Assembly (NCBI RefSeq): GCF_000971975.1
Contig: NZ_LAQO01000038.1
Coordinates: forward strand, 1-64,000
DNA length: 64,000 bases
Source of the DNA: Paenibacillus algorifonticola
GTDB lineage: Bacteria > Bacillota > Bacilli > Paenibacillales > Paenibacillaceae
Reading direction: 5' to 3'
A model generated the notes under the pieces. That model worked only from the letters and a program-made list of their open reading frames with translations, had not been told where the DNA came from and ran no database searches. This document shows, one piece after another, positions 26,255-34,917 of this stretch (position 1 is the stretch's first letter; each line of letters begins with the position of its first letter). Both the position numbers and the translations under genes were made by a program.

Positions 26255-27079
26255 TTATGGTCCTTGTTTTCTAAACTCCGTTGGAGGAAGGCCAGCGATT
26301 TTCTTAAATTGCTTTGAAAAATAAAACAGGTCATTAAAGCCCGCTTGCTCGGCAACCTCGCTAATGCTTAACGAAGAATCGGCCAGCAGCTCCTTCGCTT
26401 TTTCGATTTTTAAACGAGCGATGTATTGAATCGGCGGTACGCCCATTTGCTCCTTAAACATCCTTATAAAGTAGTTCGGATGCAGGCACGCTCGCTTTGC
26501 CAGGTCATGAATGGTGATGTCGCTGCTGCTATTCATATGGATATAGCTCAAAATTTCCGTCAGCCGCTGAGTGGCAGCCGCATTCTTCAAGCTGATGCTC
26601 TCCTCGCCCTGCTGCATAATGAACAACGAAAACAGCTCCAGCAGCTTCGCTTTTGCAAGCAGCTTGGCGTAGATCGTCTGATCGTTCGCATAATGCACCA
26701 GTTCGGCAAAAATCGTCCGTACCCGCTCCTGATCAGCAGCCGCGCAAAGATAAGGCACATCCAGCAGCTTGAACAAGTTGATTTCCCCAACTTTGGCGCT
26801 GAAATGGCACCAATATTTGCGGTATGTGGCACTCCCGTCAATAGACGAATACGATTGAGGCACGCCCTCCGGCATCAGGATAAGCTGTCCTGGAGCAGGT
26901 GAATACTCCTCATCGCCGATTTTGACCCAGCCGCTGCCATGCTCGATGAAATAAAACTTGCTGTAATCCGGCGTAAAATCGAGATCACGCCATTCGGTAC
27001 TGACCGTATTATGATGGGCGATAAATAGCTCGACCTGCATATGGGACAAATAATAAGCGAGCAAGGAATGAGCATTCAT
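26255..27079 (-). CDS. AraC-family regulator, probably of the alpha-fucosidase gene
   Basis: 274 residues. The N-terminal cupin-like sensing domain (about 1-150) contains IEHGSGWVKIGDEEY and PGQLILMPEGVPQS. The C-terminal pair of helix-turn-helix motifs (about 170-270) has ITIHDLAKRACLHPNYFIRM and SISEVAEQAGFNDLFYFSKQ. It is divergent from the alpha-fucosidase gene with a 126-base gap, the usual arrangement for a local sugar-responsive activator. The ribosome site is weak. Confidence 0.88.
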   Translation of the reverse strand: MNAHSLLAYYLSHMQVELFIAHHNTVSTEWRDLDFTPDYSKFYFIEHGSGWVKIGDEEYSPAPGQLILMPEGVPQSYSSIDGSATYRKYWCHFSAKVGEINLFKLLDVPYLCAAADQERVRTIFAELVHYANDQTIYAKLLAKAKLLELFSLFIMQQGEESISLKNAAATQRLTEILSYIHMNSSSDITIHDLAKRACLHPNYFIRMFKEQMGVPPIQYIARLKIEKAKELLADSSLSISEVAEQAGFNDLFYFSKQFKKIAGLPPTEFRKQGP

Positions 27080-27143
27080 GGGGCAAACCCGCTTCCATGG
27101 TTAATTTTATACAAATAAAAGTTAGTGTCCCACATTCTTAATC

Positions 27144-27158
27144 TTGTTAGCGCTTGCT
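27144..27158. promoter_or_regulatory. Candidate CcpA (cre) site before the alpha-fucosidase gene
   Basis: TTGTTAGCGCTTGCT fits the Bacillus cre consensus WTGNAANCGNWNNCW at 14 of 15 positions. It lies about 50 bases before the start of the fucosidase gene and abuts a TAGAAT -10-like box (27158-27163), which suits glucose repression. Inferred from the motif. Confidence 0.5.
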
Positions 27159-27205
27159 AGAATAGCCATGTAGATTTCAAATCGGAAAGGACGGTAACAA
27201 AAACC

Positions 27206-28663
27206 ATGAATAAACAAGATTATTTGAACAAAATAGCCGCAACAATTGCGCAGGGCCCTTATCGTGATGATTGGCAATCCCTCGGCGATTTTGAGATTCC
27301 GGCTTGGTATAAGCAAGCTAAATTCGGCATTTTCATTCACTGGGGCGTGTACGCCGTTCCAGCCTTCGGCAACGAATGGTACCCGCGAAATATGTATATC
27401 CAGGGCAGCAAGGAATATGAGCATCACCTTGCCACCTATGGCGAGCATAAAAACTTTGGCTACAAGGATTTTATCCCCATGTTTCAGGCTGAAAAATTTG
27501 ATGCCGAGGAATGGGCTGACCTGTTCCAGCGCTCGGGAGCAAAATATGTCATGCCCGTTGCGGAGCATCATGACGGCTTTCAAATGTACAAAAGCGCCGT
27601 TTCCCGCTTTAACGCCTTTGAAATGGGACCTAAACGGGATTTGCTGAATGAAATGAAAACCGCTTTTGAACAAAAGAATTTGACCTTCTGCGTCTCTTCC
27701 CACCGTGCGGAGCATTGGTTTTTCCTGTCGCATGGCAAGGAGTTCGAATCCGATATCCAAGAACCGCTTGAGTGCGGCGATTTCTACTGGCCCTCCATGC
27801 CTGAGCCGGATCATCATAACTTGTATGAATCCCCTCCGACGGATGAATATATGGAGGACTGGCTCATTCGCTGCTGCGAGCTGATCGATAATTATGAGCC
27901 GAAAGTTTTATATTTTGACTGGTGGATTCAGCATGCCTCGTTCAAGCCGTATTTGAAAAAGCTAGCGGCATATTATTACAATAAATCCGCTGAGCTTGGC
28001 TTCGGGGGCATTATTAACTATAAGCATGACGCCTATATGCTCGGCAGCGCCGTTCCAGATGTGGAACGCGGACAATTCGCCGACCTGAAGCCGTATTACT
28101 GGCAAACCGATACCGCTGTTGCCCGAAACTCATGGAGCTATACGCCTAACAATGATTATAAATCGCCGCTTGAGCTCATTCAAGATTTGGTCGATATCGT
28201 CAGCAAAAACGGCAATCTGCTGCTGAATGTTGGTCCTAAAGCTGATGGTACGATCCCACAGGAGGATCAAGACATTTTGCTCGCGATCGGAGGATGGCTT
28301 GAGACGAACGGCGAGGCAATCTATGATACGAGCTACTGGCGTACTTACGGGGAAGGACCGACGAAGGTTGCAGAGGGACAATTTACTGACGGCAAAAGCA
28401 AAATCTTCACTCCGCAGGATATCCGCTTTACGGTGAAGGGAAGCTGTCTGTATGCGACCGTGCTCGTCTATCCAGAGGACGGCGAGGTTAAAATTACATC
28501 GCTGAAAGAGAAATCCCATGATTTCCAAGGCATTATTCAGCAGGTCGAGGTGCTTGGCTTTGAGGAGCAGCCCGTCTGGGAGCGGACTGATGAGGCGCTA
28601 GTCGTGAAGACGAATGACGTTCGCAGCCTGTATCCGGTTGTACTGAAAATTACAGTAGATTAA
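27206..28663 (+). CDS. Alpha-L-fucosidase, glycoside hydrolase family 29
   Basis: 485 residues without a signal peptide, so cytoplasmic. The GH29 catalytic barrel covers about residues 25-350: WYKQAKFGIFIHWGVYAVPA, YVMPVAEHHDGFQMYKS, the nucleophile Asp in VLYFDWWIQH, and GNLLLNVGPKADGTIPQED. A beta-sandwich follows. It releases terminal L-fucose from imported oligosaccharides. The gene is single and lies opposite an AraC regulator. No fucose importer or fucose pathway gene is adjacent, so uptake must be encoded elsewhere. Confidence 0.92.
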   Translation: MNKQDYLNKIAATIAQGPYRDDWQSLGDFEIPAWYKQAKFGIFIHWGVYAVPAFGNEWYPRNMYIQGSKEYEHHLATYGEHKNFGYKDFIPMFQAEKFDAEEWADLFQRSGAKYVMPVAEHHDGFQMYKSAVSRFNAFEMGPKRDLLNEMKTAFEQKNLTFCVSSHRAEHWFFLSHGKEFESDIQEPLECGDFYWPSMPEPDHHNLYESPPTDEYMEDWLIRCCELIDNYEPKVLYFDWWIQHASFKPYLKKLAAYYYNKSAELGFGGIINYKHDAYMLGSAVPDVERGQFADLKPYYWQTDTAVARNSWSYTPNNDYKSPLELIQDLVDIVSKNGNLLLNVGPKADGTIPQEDQDILLAIGGWLETNGEAIYDTSYWRTYGEGPTKVAEGQFTDGKSKIFTPQDIRFTVKGSCLYATVLVYPEDGEVKITSLKEKSHDFQGIIQQVEVLGFEEQPVWERTDEALVVKTNDVRSLYPVVLKITVD

Positions 28664-28681
28664 GATTCCATATAAGTGCCC

Positions 28682-28743
28682 TCTCTTTGGGTGATGTGTT
28701 CTAGTCAAACATCACTCTACCAAAGAAAAGGGCACTTTTTTTA
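28682..28743 (+). terminator. Terminator after the alpha-fucosidase gene
   Basis: AAGTGCCCT, TCTTTGG and GTGATG on the left pair with CATCAC, CCAAAGA and AGGGCACTT on the right, followed by a run of T. It is a long stem with one small internal bulge. Confidence 0.8.
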
Positions 28744-28817
28744 CTTTTGTATAAACCTTTACTAGCTGCCTGATATATGAAGACTATTAGACTATAAAAA
28801 CAATCAAATGCCTCGTT

Positions 28818-28845
28818 ACGGAAAATAGATTTCAGTCATATATTG
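28818..28845 (+). promoter_or_regulatory. Candidate sigma-K promoter of the repeat protein gene
   Basis: AC at 28818-28819, a 17-base spacer, then CATATATTG (28837-28845), which fits the sigma-K -10 form CATANNNTR. It lies 30 bases before the start codon. The motif is short, so the call leans on the adjacent spore-coat locus. Confidence 0.45.
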
Positions 28846-28874
28846 TAATACATACAAGAAAGGGAGGTTTGCAC

Positions 28875-29186
28875 ATGTCAAACTTCAGATCATCATCCTG
28901 TTCCGGCGGCAACCGCACTGGAGGTAAACGCACTGGTGGCAACCGTACTGGCGGCAATCGCACTGGAGGTAAACACACTGGTGGCAGCCGTACTGGCGGC
29001 AATCGCACTGGAGGTAAACACACTGGTAGCAACTGCACTTGTGGCAACCGTACTGGCGGCGAGCGTTCAAAAGGCAATCACTCGCATGGTCACCATCACC
29101 GTTCGCACGGCCACCATCACCACTCGCGTGGTCAATGCAACCAGGCTGAGCAATACAAAAAAAACTCGGATGACGATTACGAGTAA
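28875..29186 (+). CDS. Low-complexity GG(N/K)(R/H)T pentapeptide-repeat protein, probable spore-surface component
   Basis: 103 residues. The ATG at 28875 follows AAGGGAGG at the right distance. Residues ~10-65 are pentapeptides of the form GGNRT, GGKHT or GGSRT, about eleven copies. The next part is His-rich (HSHGHHHRSHGHHHHSRG) and the tail is acidic. The protein is very basic and disordered, reminiscent of spore-coat proteins such as CotG in character but not in sequence. Many repeats contain N-x-T and all offer Thr. It lies beside genes for a spore glycan and a CotS protein, behind a sigma-K-like promoter. The function is inferred from context. Confidence 0.7.
   Translation: MSNFRSSSCSGGNRTGGKRTGGNRTGGNRTGGKHTGGSRTGGNRTGGKHTGSNCTCGNRTGGERSKGNHSHGHHHRSHGHHHHSRGQCNQAEQYKKNSDDDYE
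28905..29067 (+). repeat. 15-bp coding minisatellite with a 45-bp higher-order period
   Basis: Units such as ACTGGTGGCAACCGT, ACTGGCGGCAATCGC and ACTGGAGGTAAACAC recur in tandem. The three-unit set repeats nearly exactly twice, so the array grew by 45-bp duplication. It encodes the pentapeptide repeats. Confidence 0.85.
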
Positions 29187-29218
29187 ATAACTAAGCAGCT
29201 CACATGCTTGGACCAACT

Positions 29219-29246
29219 GTCGCCTTTTATATGAAGGCGACTTTTC
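29219..29246 (+). terminator. Terminator after the repeat protein gene
   Basis: GTCGCCTT (29219-29226) and AAGGCGAC (29234-29241) form an 8-bp stem with a 7-base loop, followed by TTTTCT. Confidence 0.75.
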
Positions 29247-29278
29247 TCATTTGCGCAAAAAAAGAACAAAAGATCAAA

Positions 29279-29335
29279 GAAAACCTTCAAACAACGCTTC
29301 ATCAGCTTTGTTTGAAGGTTTTCTTTCCCCTCTTT
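29279..29335. terminator. Terminator after the GalU-like gene
   Basis: AAAACCTTCAAACA and TGTTTGAAGGTTTT-type arms form a ~14-bp stem. T runs exist on both sides, so it may serve both strands. It ends at the GalU stop. Confidence 0.7.
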
Positions 29336-30147
29336 TAAGACTGCTTGTTCATTTTGTAAGCATGATACTGTGCATGAATATATTCGCTTTCAATACTTGT
29401 ATCATACCATTTCTCCTTAAAAACATAGCCAAACGCGGCATCTTTCTGACAGAGATCATTCAGCGCATCTGTTAGCTGGAGCTCTCCCCCGTCTTTAGCC
29501 TTCAATTGATCAAGAGCAGCAAATATTTTGGGTGTCAAAATATATCTCCCCATGACTGCAAGCTGGGATGGCGGGTCCATTTTAGGCTTCTCGACAATAG
29601 AAGTAAGCCGGTACACTCCGGCTTGAATCTGTATTCCAGAAATCACTCCATAATTTTGCAGAAGTTCCTTCTCCACAGACTGCAGTCCGATAATCGGACG
29701 CTTGTACTGCTCGTACAGCTTAATCATTTTGCGCAGCGGAGGCGGCTGTTTCAAGCAAAGCTGATCCGGCAGCAATACAACAAACGGGTCATCCCCTACG
29801 AACGTTTGTCCTAACTGAACAGCATGGCCAAGCCCGAGAGCCTCCGGCTGCCTTACGTATTGAAAGCAAACTTTCGGCGGCTCTATACCTTGAAGCATGC
29901 TGTTTTTCTGATGTTTGGTTAAAAACCATTCCAACTCAATGGAGCGATCAAAGTAATCCATAATCTCTGTCTTATTGCGAGAGAGAATAATTAAGATTTC
30001 TTTTATTCCGGCATTGATCGCTTCCCTAACAATATAGTCAATGACGGGCCGACTATTAATAGGAAACATTTCCTTTGGAATCGCTTTAGTAATCGGCAGG
30101 TTGCGTGTTCCGTATCCCGCTGCAGGAATAATAGCTTTAAATACCAC
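29335..30147 (-). CDS. UTP-glucose-1-phosphate uridylyltransferase (YtdA/GalU-type)
   Basis: 270 residues from a GTG at 30147, chosen because GAGGTG lies six bases upstream; the ATG at 30177 has no ribosome site. The enzyme makes UDP-glucose. The nucleotidyltransferase signature is IIPAAGYGTRNLP followed by PKEMFPINSRPVIDY. Other motifs are RQPEALGLGHAV, FVVLLPDQL and SIVEKPKM. It is divergent from the UDP-glucose dehydrogenase operon and supplies its substrate. Gene content matches the sporulation locus ytdA-ytcABC of Bacillus, so it is probably a dedicated spore copy rather than the housekeeping GalU. Confidence 0.88.
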   Translation of the reverse strand: MVFKAIIPAAGYGTRNLPITKAIPKEMFPINSRPVIDYIVREAINAGIKEILIILSRNKTEIMDYFDRSIELEWFLTKHQKNSMLQGIEPPKVCFQYVRQPEALGLGHAVQLGQTFVGDDPFVVLLPDQLCLKQPPPLRKMIKLYEQYKRPIIGLQSVEKELLQNYGVISGIQIQAGVYRLTSIVEKPKMDPPSQLAVMGRYILTPKIFAALDQLKAKDGGELQLTDALNDLCQKDAAFGYVFKEKWYDTSIESEYIHAQYHAYKMNKQS

Positions 30148-30363
30148 TGATATCACCTCGTTTTGCTGGAAGCTCACCTAATATTTACTAGTAGTATATT
30201 AGCGAAAATCAATTTTGAAGCTTGTCCTCTATGAAAATAAGGCGAATGCGGCAACCCAATTCAATAACCACGATCTTAATTTAATAGATGCAGCAGCCGT
30301 GACCATTCTTAACAAAAATCTATATTTTAGTAGTAGTAGTAGATTTCGAGAGGAGCGATATTA

Positions 30364-31647
30364 ATGGAGATTTGTATTGCTGGAGCGGGCTACGTTGGCC
30401 TAACAACAGCAGCTGTGCTGGCAGACATTGGCCATACCGTATTTTGCACGGATGTTGATGCGGGCAAAATTGCCAAGCTTCAGAAAGGGATTATTCCGAT
30501 TTACGAGCCTGGCCTAACCGAAATGATTACGGAAAAACAGCAGCAAGGGACGCTCTTTTTCGATACGGATAGCAAGAAGCATATGGCTCATTGTCCTGTC
30601 ATTATGATTGCAGTAGGCACGCCTTCAGCGAAGAATGGCAGCGCCAACATGATTTATGTCAAGCATGTCATTGCCGCTATTGCAGAGACGATTCGCTCAC
30701 ACAAAATCATTATTATGAAAAGCACCGTTCCGCCCGGCACGGCTGATTGGGTTGAAGAAGAGCTTCAGGCGCGAGGGATTGATCCCGATTTATTCGACAT
30801 CGTCTCTAATCCTGAATTTCTAAGAGAAGGAACAGCCATCGAGGATACCGTTCATCCTGATCGTATTGTGATTGGCGCTAAGCGAGGTGAGGCTGCCATG
30901 ATCGTCCAAGACATGTATAGCTCCCTTCAAACGAGGTTTCTGTTAACGAACCAGCTGGAGGCTGAACTGATCAAATACGCCTCCAATGCTTTCCTCGCCA
31001 CCAAAATCTCCTTCATTAATGAAATCGCCAGGATTTGCGACGCCTATAATGCTGACATTACAGAGGTATCGCAGGGAATTGGCCTGGATGAGCGAATTGG
31101 GGGCAGATTCCTGCAAGCCGGCCTCGGCTACGGCGGGTCCTGCTTTCCTAAAGACGTGAACGCCTTGAATTATGTGGCTGCCTCTAAGGGTGTTAAGCTT
31201 GATCTGCTGCATGCTGTCAAGAAAATCAATCGTTCACAAATAGACATTTACCTGAATAAAATAACCCATGCTTTAGGCGAATGGACCGAAACGCCGCGAA
31301 TTGCCGTATGGGGGGCAACCTTTAAAGAAAACACAGACGATATTCGCTATTCCCAAGCGGTTGCTTTAATGAAAAAGCTAACGCGCAAAGGGTATGCGGT
31401 ATATGCTTACGACCCGCTTGCAACCCCCGAGCTTCCTTCCGTTATTTGGTGCTCAAGTCCGTATGTAGCTGTGGAGCAAGCGGATGTGCTGGTAGTCGCC
31501 ACTGCATGGGACTCATTCCTAGAAGCCGATTGGCAAAGGGTCAAAACGCTAATGAGGCACCCAGTTATTGTAGACGGACGAAATTCCCTGAACAAGAAAA
31601 TGATAGAATCACATGGGTTTGCTTATATAGGGGTTGGTCGCCCATGA
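30364..31647 (+). CDS. UDP-glucose 6-dehydrogenase (YtcA/TuaD-type)
   Basis: 427 residues. It oxidises UDP-glucose to UDP-glucuronate with NAD. The Rossmann motif is GAGYVGLTTAAVLA. The conserved KSTVPPGTADW, NPEFLREGTAIED and active-site Cys segment GYGGSCFPKDV are present. The C-terminal UDP-binding domain has WGATFKENTDDIRYS. The ribosome site is GAGAGGAG. It overlaps the epimerase gene by four bases (ATGA). First of four genes making and using an activated acidic sugar for the spore surface. Confidence 0.92.
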   Translation: MEICIAGAGYVGLTTAAVLADIGHTVFCTDVDAGKIAKLQKGIIPIYEPGLTEMITEKQQQGTLFFDTDSKKHMAHCPVIMIAVGTPSAKNGSANMIYVKHVIAAIAETIRSHKIIIMKSTVPPGTADWVEEELQARGIDPDLFDIVSNPEFLREGTAIEDTVHPDRIVIGAKRGEAAMIVQDMYSSLQTRFLLTNQLEAELIKYASNAFLATKISFINEIARICDAYNADITEVSQGIGLDERIGGRFLQAGLGYGGSCFPKDVNALNYVAASKGVKLDLLHAVKKINRSQIDIYLNKITHALGEWTETPRIAVWGATFKENTDDIRYSQAVALMKKLTRKGYAVYAYDPLATPELPSVIWCSSPYVAVEQADVLVVATAWDSFLEADWQRVKTLMRHPVIVDGRNSLNKKMIESHGFAYIGVGRP

Positions 31648-32582
31648 AAATCATCGTAACTGGCGCTGCTGGCTTTATCGGATCCCACCTATGCGAATAT
31701 TTGCTGGCAAGCGGTGAGCATGAAGTTATCGGAGTTGATGCGTTCGTTCGTGAAGAATTGCAATGGATTGGCACTAAAAACATGGATAGCTTTCTGAATC
31801 ACCCGCAATTCAAAATGATTACAACTAATATGCTCCTCATTGATTGGAAAAAATTGCTTAAAGATGTAGATATCATCTATCATCTGGCTGGCATACCGGG
31901 TGTTCGCTCCAGCTGGGGAACCGATTTCCAGAGCTACGTTGAATCCAATATTCTTGCTACTCAGCAGCTTCTCGAGGCTTGTCGTCAAGCATCGATTAAA
32001 AAATTTGTATTCGCATCTACCTCTTCCGTTTATGGAGAAACGATGGGGCAAGTATCTGAGGACTCGCCGCTTGCCCCTCTCGCCCCTTATGGTGTCAGCA
32101 AATTAACAGGCGAGCATTTATGCCGGGTCTATAGCCAAAATGTTCCTATCGTTATTTTACGCTTCTTTACCGTGTATGGGCCTCGTCAACGCTCCGACAT
32201 GGCGTTTCATCGTTTTATTAAACAGCTGCTGGCTGATGATCCGATTACTTTAATTGGCGACGGCTTGCAATCTAGGGATTTCACATATATCAGTGATTGC
32301 GTAGAAGCAATCGCCGCTGTAGCTAGCGCCCCCCACGTCATAGGAGAAACCATTAACATTGGCGGTTCAGAGCGGGCTACTATCATACAGGTTATTCGAA
32401 CCCTGGAGCTTCTTACTGGAAAAAAAGCAGCAATCGCTCCAAGTGGCAGCATGCACGGAGAGCCTATGCACACTTGGGCCAATATATCCAAAGCCAGACG
32501 TCTTCTGCAATACGAACCCAAAATCAGTTTAAAAACCGGATTAGCCAAGGAACTCGCGTATTTTAGCAACCTTTATAAATGA
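31644..32582 (+). CDS. NAD-dependent nucleotide-sugar epimerase (YtcB-type)
   Basis: 312 residues starting at the overlapping ATG. Extended SDR with NAD motif GAAGFIGSH, catalytic Ser/Thr region STSSVYGE and YGVSK (YxxxK). RDFTYISDCVEAI and INIGGSERATI are typical of UDP-sugar 4-epimerases. Its position directly after UDP-glucose dehydrogenase suggests that UDP-glucuronate is epimerised, probably to UDP-galacturonate. The exact product is inferred. It is translationally coupled to the upstream gene and overlaps or abuts the glycosyltransferase gene. Confidence 0.9.
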   Translation: MKIIVTGAAGFIGSHLCEYLLASGEHEVIGVDAFVREELQWIGTKNMDSFLNHPQFKMITTNMLLIDWKKLLKDVDIIYHLAGIPGVRSSWGTDFQSYVESNILATQQLLEACRQASIKKFVFASTSSVYGETMGQVSEDSPLAPLAPYGVSKLTGEHLCRVYSQNVPIVILRFFTVYGPRQRSDMAFHRFIKQLLADDPITLIGDGLQSRDFTYISDCVEAIAAVASAPHVIGETINIGGSERATIIQVIRTLELLTGKKAAIAPSGSMHGEPMHTWANISKARRLLQYEPKISLKTGLAKELAYFSNLYK

Positions 32583-32599
32583 CAGGAGGCTGTCTCCGT

Positions 32600-33850
32600 A
32601 TGAGACTGGCATTCATATGTACGGAAAAGCTCCCCTCTCCCGCTGTTAGAGGGGGAGCCATCCAAATCATGATGGACGGAGTAACTCCCTTTTTATCACA
32701 GAAACATCAATTAACGATCTACTCCATTACCGATGCTGATCTGCCCGACAGGGAGACGCGTGGTGACACTAAATATATCCGCTTTCCAAGAGAAAGCTAT
32801 GTTGAGGATGTTGCGCGTTCATTGAAAGAGCACGCCTATGATGTCGTTCATGTATTTAATCGTCCTAAAAACATCGTGACTTATAAGGAAGCTTCCCCGA
32901 CTAGCCGTTTTGTCGTCAGCCTGCATAATGAAATGTTTGAGCTCAACAAAATATCCGACATCGAAGCAGAGCTTTGCGTGGAATATGTACACAAAATAAC
33001 GACGGTAAGCAAATATATTAAATCAACGATTACTAGGCGCGTTCCTGCTGCAGAGGATAAAACAGAGCCGATCTACTCCGGAATTGACCCTAACTCTTAT
33101 TACCCCATTTGGACCACCCGCGGCTTGCAATTACGCAATCAAATGCGTGAAAAATACGGCGTCCAGAACAACAAAGTCATCTTGTTTGTTGGACGGCTCA
33201 GCATCAAGAAAGGGCCTCACCTGCTCATTCAGGCGATGAGCCGTGTCCTCGATGAGCATCCGGATGCCGTCCTTGTTATCGTAGGAGGTAAATGGTTCAG
33301 CGATAACACCATTGATGACTATGGACAATGGTTATTAAAGCTGGCTGAGCCTTATCGCAGCAGGGTCATATTCACCAAATTCGTTCAGGCTAACGAAATC
33401 CAAAATTATTTTTCAATGGGTGACGTATTTGTTTGCAGCTCCCAATGGCAGGAACCGCTCGCTCGCGTTCATTATGAAGCGATGGCCGCCGGTATCCCCG
33501 TCATTACAACCGATCGCGGCGGCAATGCCGAAGTCATTCAACATAAGTGGAACGGCTATATTGTTCGCCACTACACAAGCTCAGACTCATTTGCCAATGC
33601 CATTAACTATATGCTTACTTATCGAGACGAAGCAAGAACGATGACGTTCAGAGCCAGGAAAATGGTCGAAGGATTTTACACCTTCCAGCATGTAGCGGAT
33701 CGTCTGAATAAAATTTACATGTCCGCCTATAGAAGTGAGCCTACCCGGTTATCGAATCTTACTGTATCCAAGCTCAAGAGACTGCGGCCTCTTCGTAAAA
33801 AAATTAATCGCCACTCTGGAATCAAACGAATTCAGCAAAGGGGCAGGTAA
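32600..33850 (+). CDS. Glycosyltransferase family 4 (YtcC/CotSA-type)
   Basis: 416 residues in the GT-B fold. The N-terminal acceptor domain contains SPAVRGGAIQIMMDG. The donor domain has FVGRLSIKKGPHLLIQAM and the E-x7-E motif in EPLARVHYEAMAAGIPVITT. The ATG at 32600 follows CAGGAGG (32582-32589). The C-terminal ~40 residues are strongly basic (KLKRLRPLRKKINRH). It probably transfers the sugar made by the two preceding enzymes onto a spore-coat polysaccharide or protein. Confidence 0.88.
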   Translation: MRLAFICTEKLPSPAVRGGAIQIMMDGVTPFLSQKHQLTIYSITDADLPDRETRGDTKYIRFPRESYVEDVARSLKEHAYDVVHVFNRPKNIVTYKEASPTSRFVVSLHNEMFELNKISDIEAELCVEYVHKITTVSKYIKSTITRRVPAAEDKTEPIYSGIDPNSYYPIWTTRGLQLRNQMREKYGVQNNKVILFVGRLSIKKGPHLLIQAMSRVLDEHPDAVLVIVGGKWFSDNTIDDYGQWLLKLAEPYRSRVIFTKFVQANEIQNYFSMGDVFVCSSQWQEPLARVHYEAMAAGIPVITTDRGGNAEVIQHKWNGYIVRHYTSSDSFANAINYMLTYRDEARTMTFRARKMVEGFYTFQHVADRLNKIYMSAYRSEPTRLSNLTVSKLKRLRPLRKKINRHSGIKRIQQRGR

Positions 33851-33855
33851 CGATT

Positions 33856-34860
33856 ATGCAAACGATAACTGGACTGATGACCCAATATCCGCTTCAAGTG
33901 AAGAGTATTAAGCTCATTTCGGATAAAGGAAAGAAGGCGACCTGGAGCCTTGCGACAAGCACGGGAACTAAAATATTGAAAAAGACGCCCGTCTCCAAGC
34001 AAAGGCTCCTCTTTCTTCTTCAAGCCATTAGACATTTGCAGAAAAATGGTGCGCCTATCCCTCGCATGGTAGCTACCAAGGACGGAAATGATTATGCAGA
34101 GGACAGCAGCGGCAACTGCTACGTCTTATCAGATGCGGCGGAAGGCAATTCGCCCTCCTATGTAACGTCGGATCTCCTTCTTATTATGAAAGAGCTTGGA
34201 AAATTTCATTTGGCCTCCCGAGGTTTTCAATCCGCCTATACAACGAATGAAAGGGAGCATCTTGGAAGCTGGGGACGGGGCTATGCGAAGCATCTCGATC
34301 AATTAGAACGCTTCAAGGGAATGGCCCGGAGGAGCAGCAGCGAATTCGAGAGGCTGTATCTGCTTCATGCGGACAAATTTATTGAGCAAGGCAAAGAAGC
34401 ACTGCACCTTATTCAAGGCAGCCCTTATACCAATTGGGTAAATAAAGTGGCCATCCAAAAAAATCTTTGCCATCAGGATTTTGCAGCAGCTAACTTGATC
34501 AAGACCAGGCAAGGGCTTGCCATCATCGATATGGATTCATTAACCTTTGACTTACCAGCAAGGGATATTCGCAAAATATTCAACAAGGTGATGAAGAAGC
34601 ATGGATGGAGCTCGTCTAAAGCCATATCCATGCTGCGCGCTTACCGAGAGGTTCATCCTTTAAGCGCTGAGGAATGCAGCGTCATCTATGCGGATCTGTT
34701 ATTCCCCCATCTCTTCTATGGCTTATCCAGCAAATACTTCAACAGACGTACGGAATGGAATGCCCCCCAAACGATACAGAAGCTGAAATCATTAATTACG
34801 ACTGATCGCGAACGCCAGCAAATGCTTGCATCGTGGGGCAGCATTATCAATCAATCTTAA
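33856..34860 (+). CDS. CotS/CotI-family spore coat protein (kinase-like fold)
   Basis: 334 residues. The fold is of the aminoglycoside-phosphotransferase type: a Brenner-like motif LCHQDFAAANLI and a metal-binding IIDMDSLTFD near residue 230. These match the CotS/CotI/YutH coat proteins, which look like small-molecule kinases. The key His, Asp and Asn of the catalytic loop are present, so catalysis is possible. It begins five bases after the glycosyltransferase stop and ends the operon. Context strongly supports a spore-coat role. Confidence 0.85.
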   Translation: MQTITGLMTQYPLQVKSIKLISDKGKKATWSLATSTGTKILKKTPVSKQRLLFLLQAIRHLQKNGAPIPRMVATKDGNDYAEDSSGNCYVLSDAAEGNSPSYVTSDLLLIMKELGKFHLASRGFQSAYTTNEREHLGSWGRGYAKHLDQLERFKGMARRSSSEFERLYLLHADKFIEQGKEALHLIQGSPYTNWVNKVAIQKNLCHQDFAAANLIKTRQGLAIIDMDSLTFDLPARDIRKIFNKVMKKHGWSSSKAISMLRAYREVHPLSAEECSVIYADLLFPHLFYGLSSKYFNRRTEWNAPQTIQKLKSLITTDRERQQMLASWGSIINQS

Positions 34861-34917
34861 GCACCAAACCTCTTTAAGGCCTGCTCTGGCGTTTCCAGGC
34901 AGGCCTTTTCTTGGTGC
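34861..34917 (+). terminator. Nested-stem terminator after the cotS-like gene
   Basis: Inner stem AAGGCCTGC (34876-34884) with GCAGGCCTT (34899-34907); outer arms GCACCAA (34861-34867) and TTGGTGC (34911-34917). A short T run follows the inner stem. Confidence 0.75.

Noticed and set aside
28905..29067. Regular short repeats that might be a CRISPR array
   Set aside because: The 15-bp units are contiguous without spacers, remain in one reading frame and encode a pentapeptide.
30327..30342. TAG trinucleotide run upstream of the UDP-glucose dehydrogenase gene
   Set aside because: Only about five units in non-coding sequence; too short to claim variability or function.
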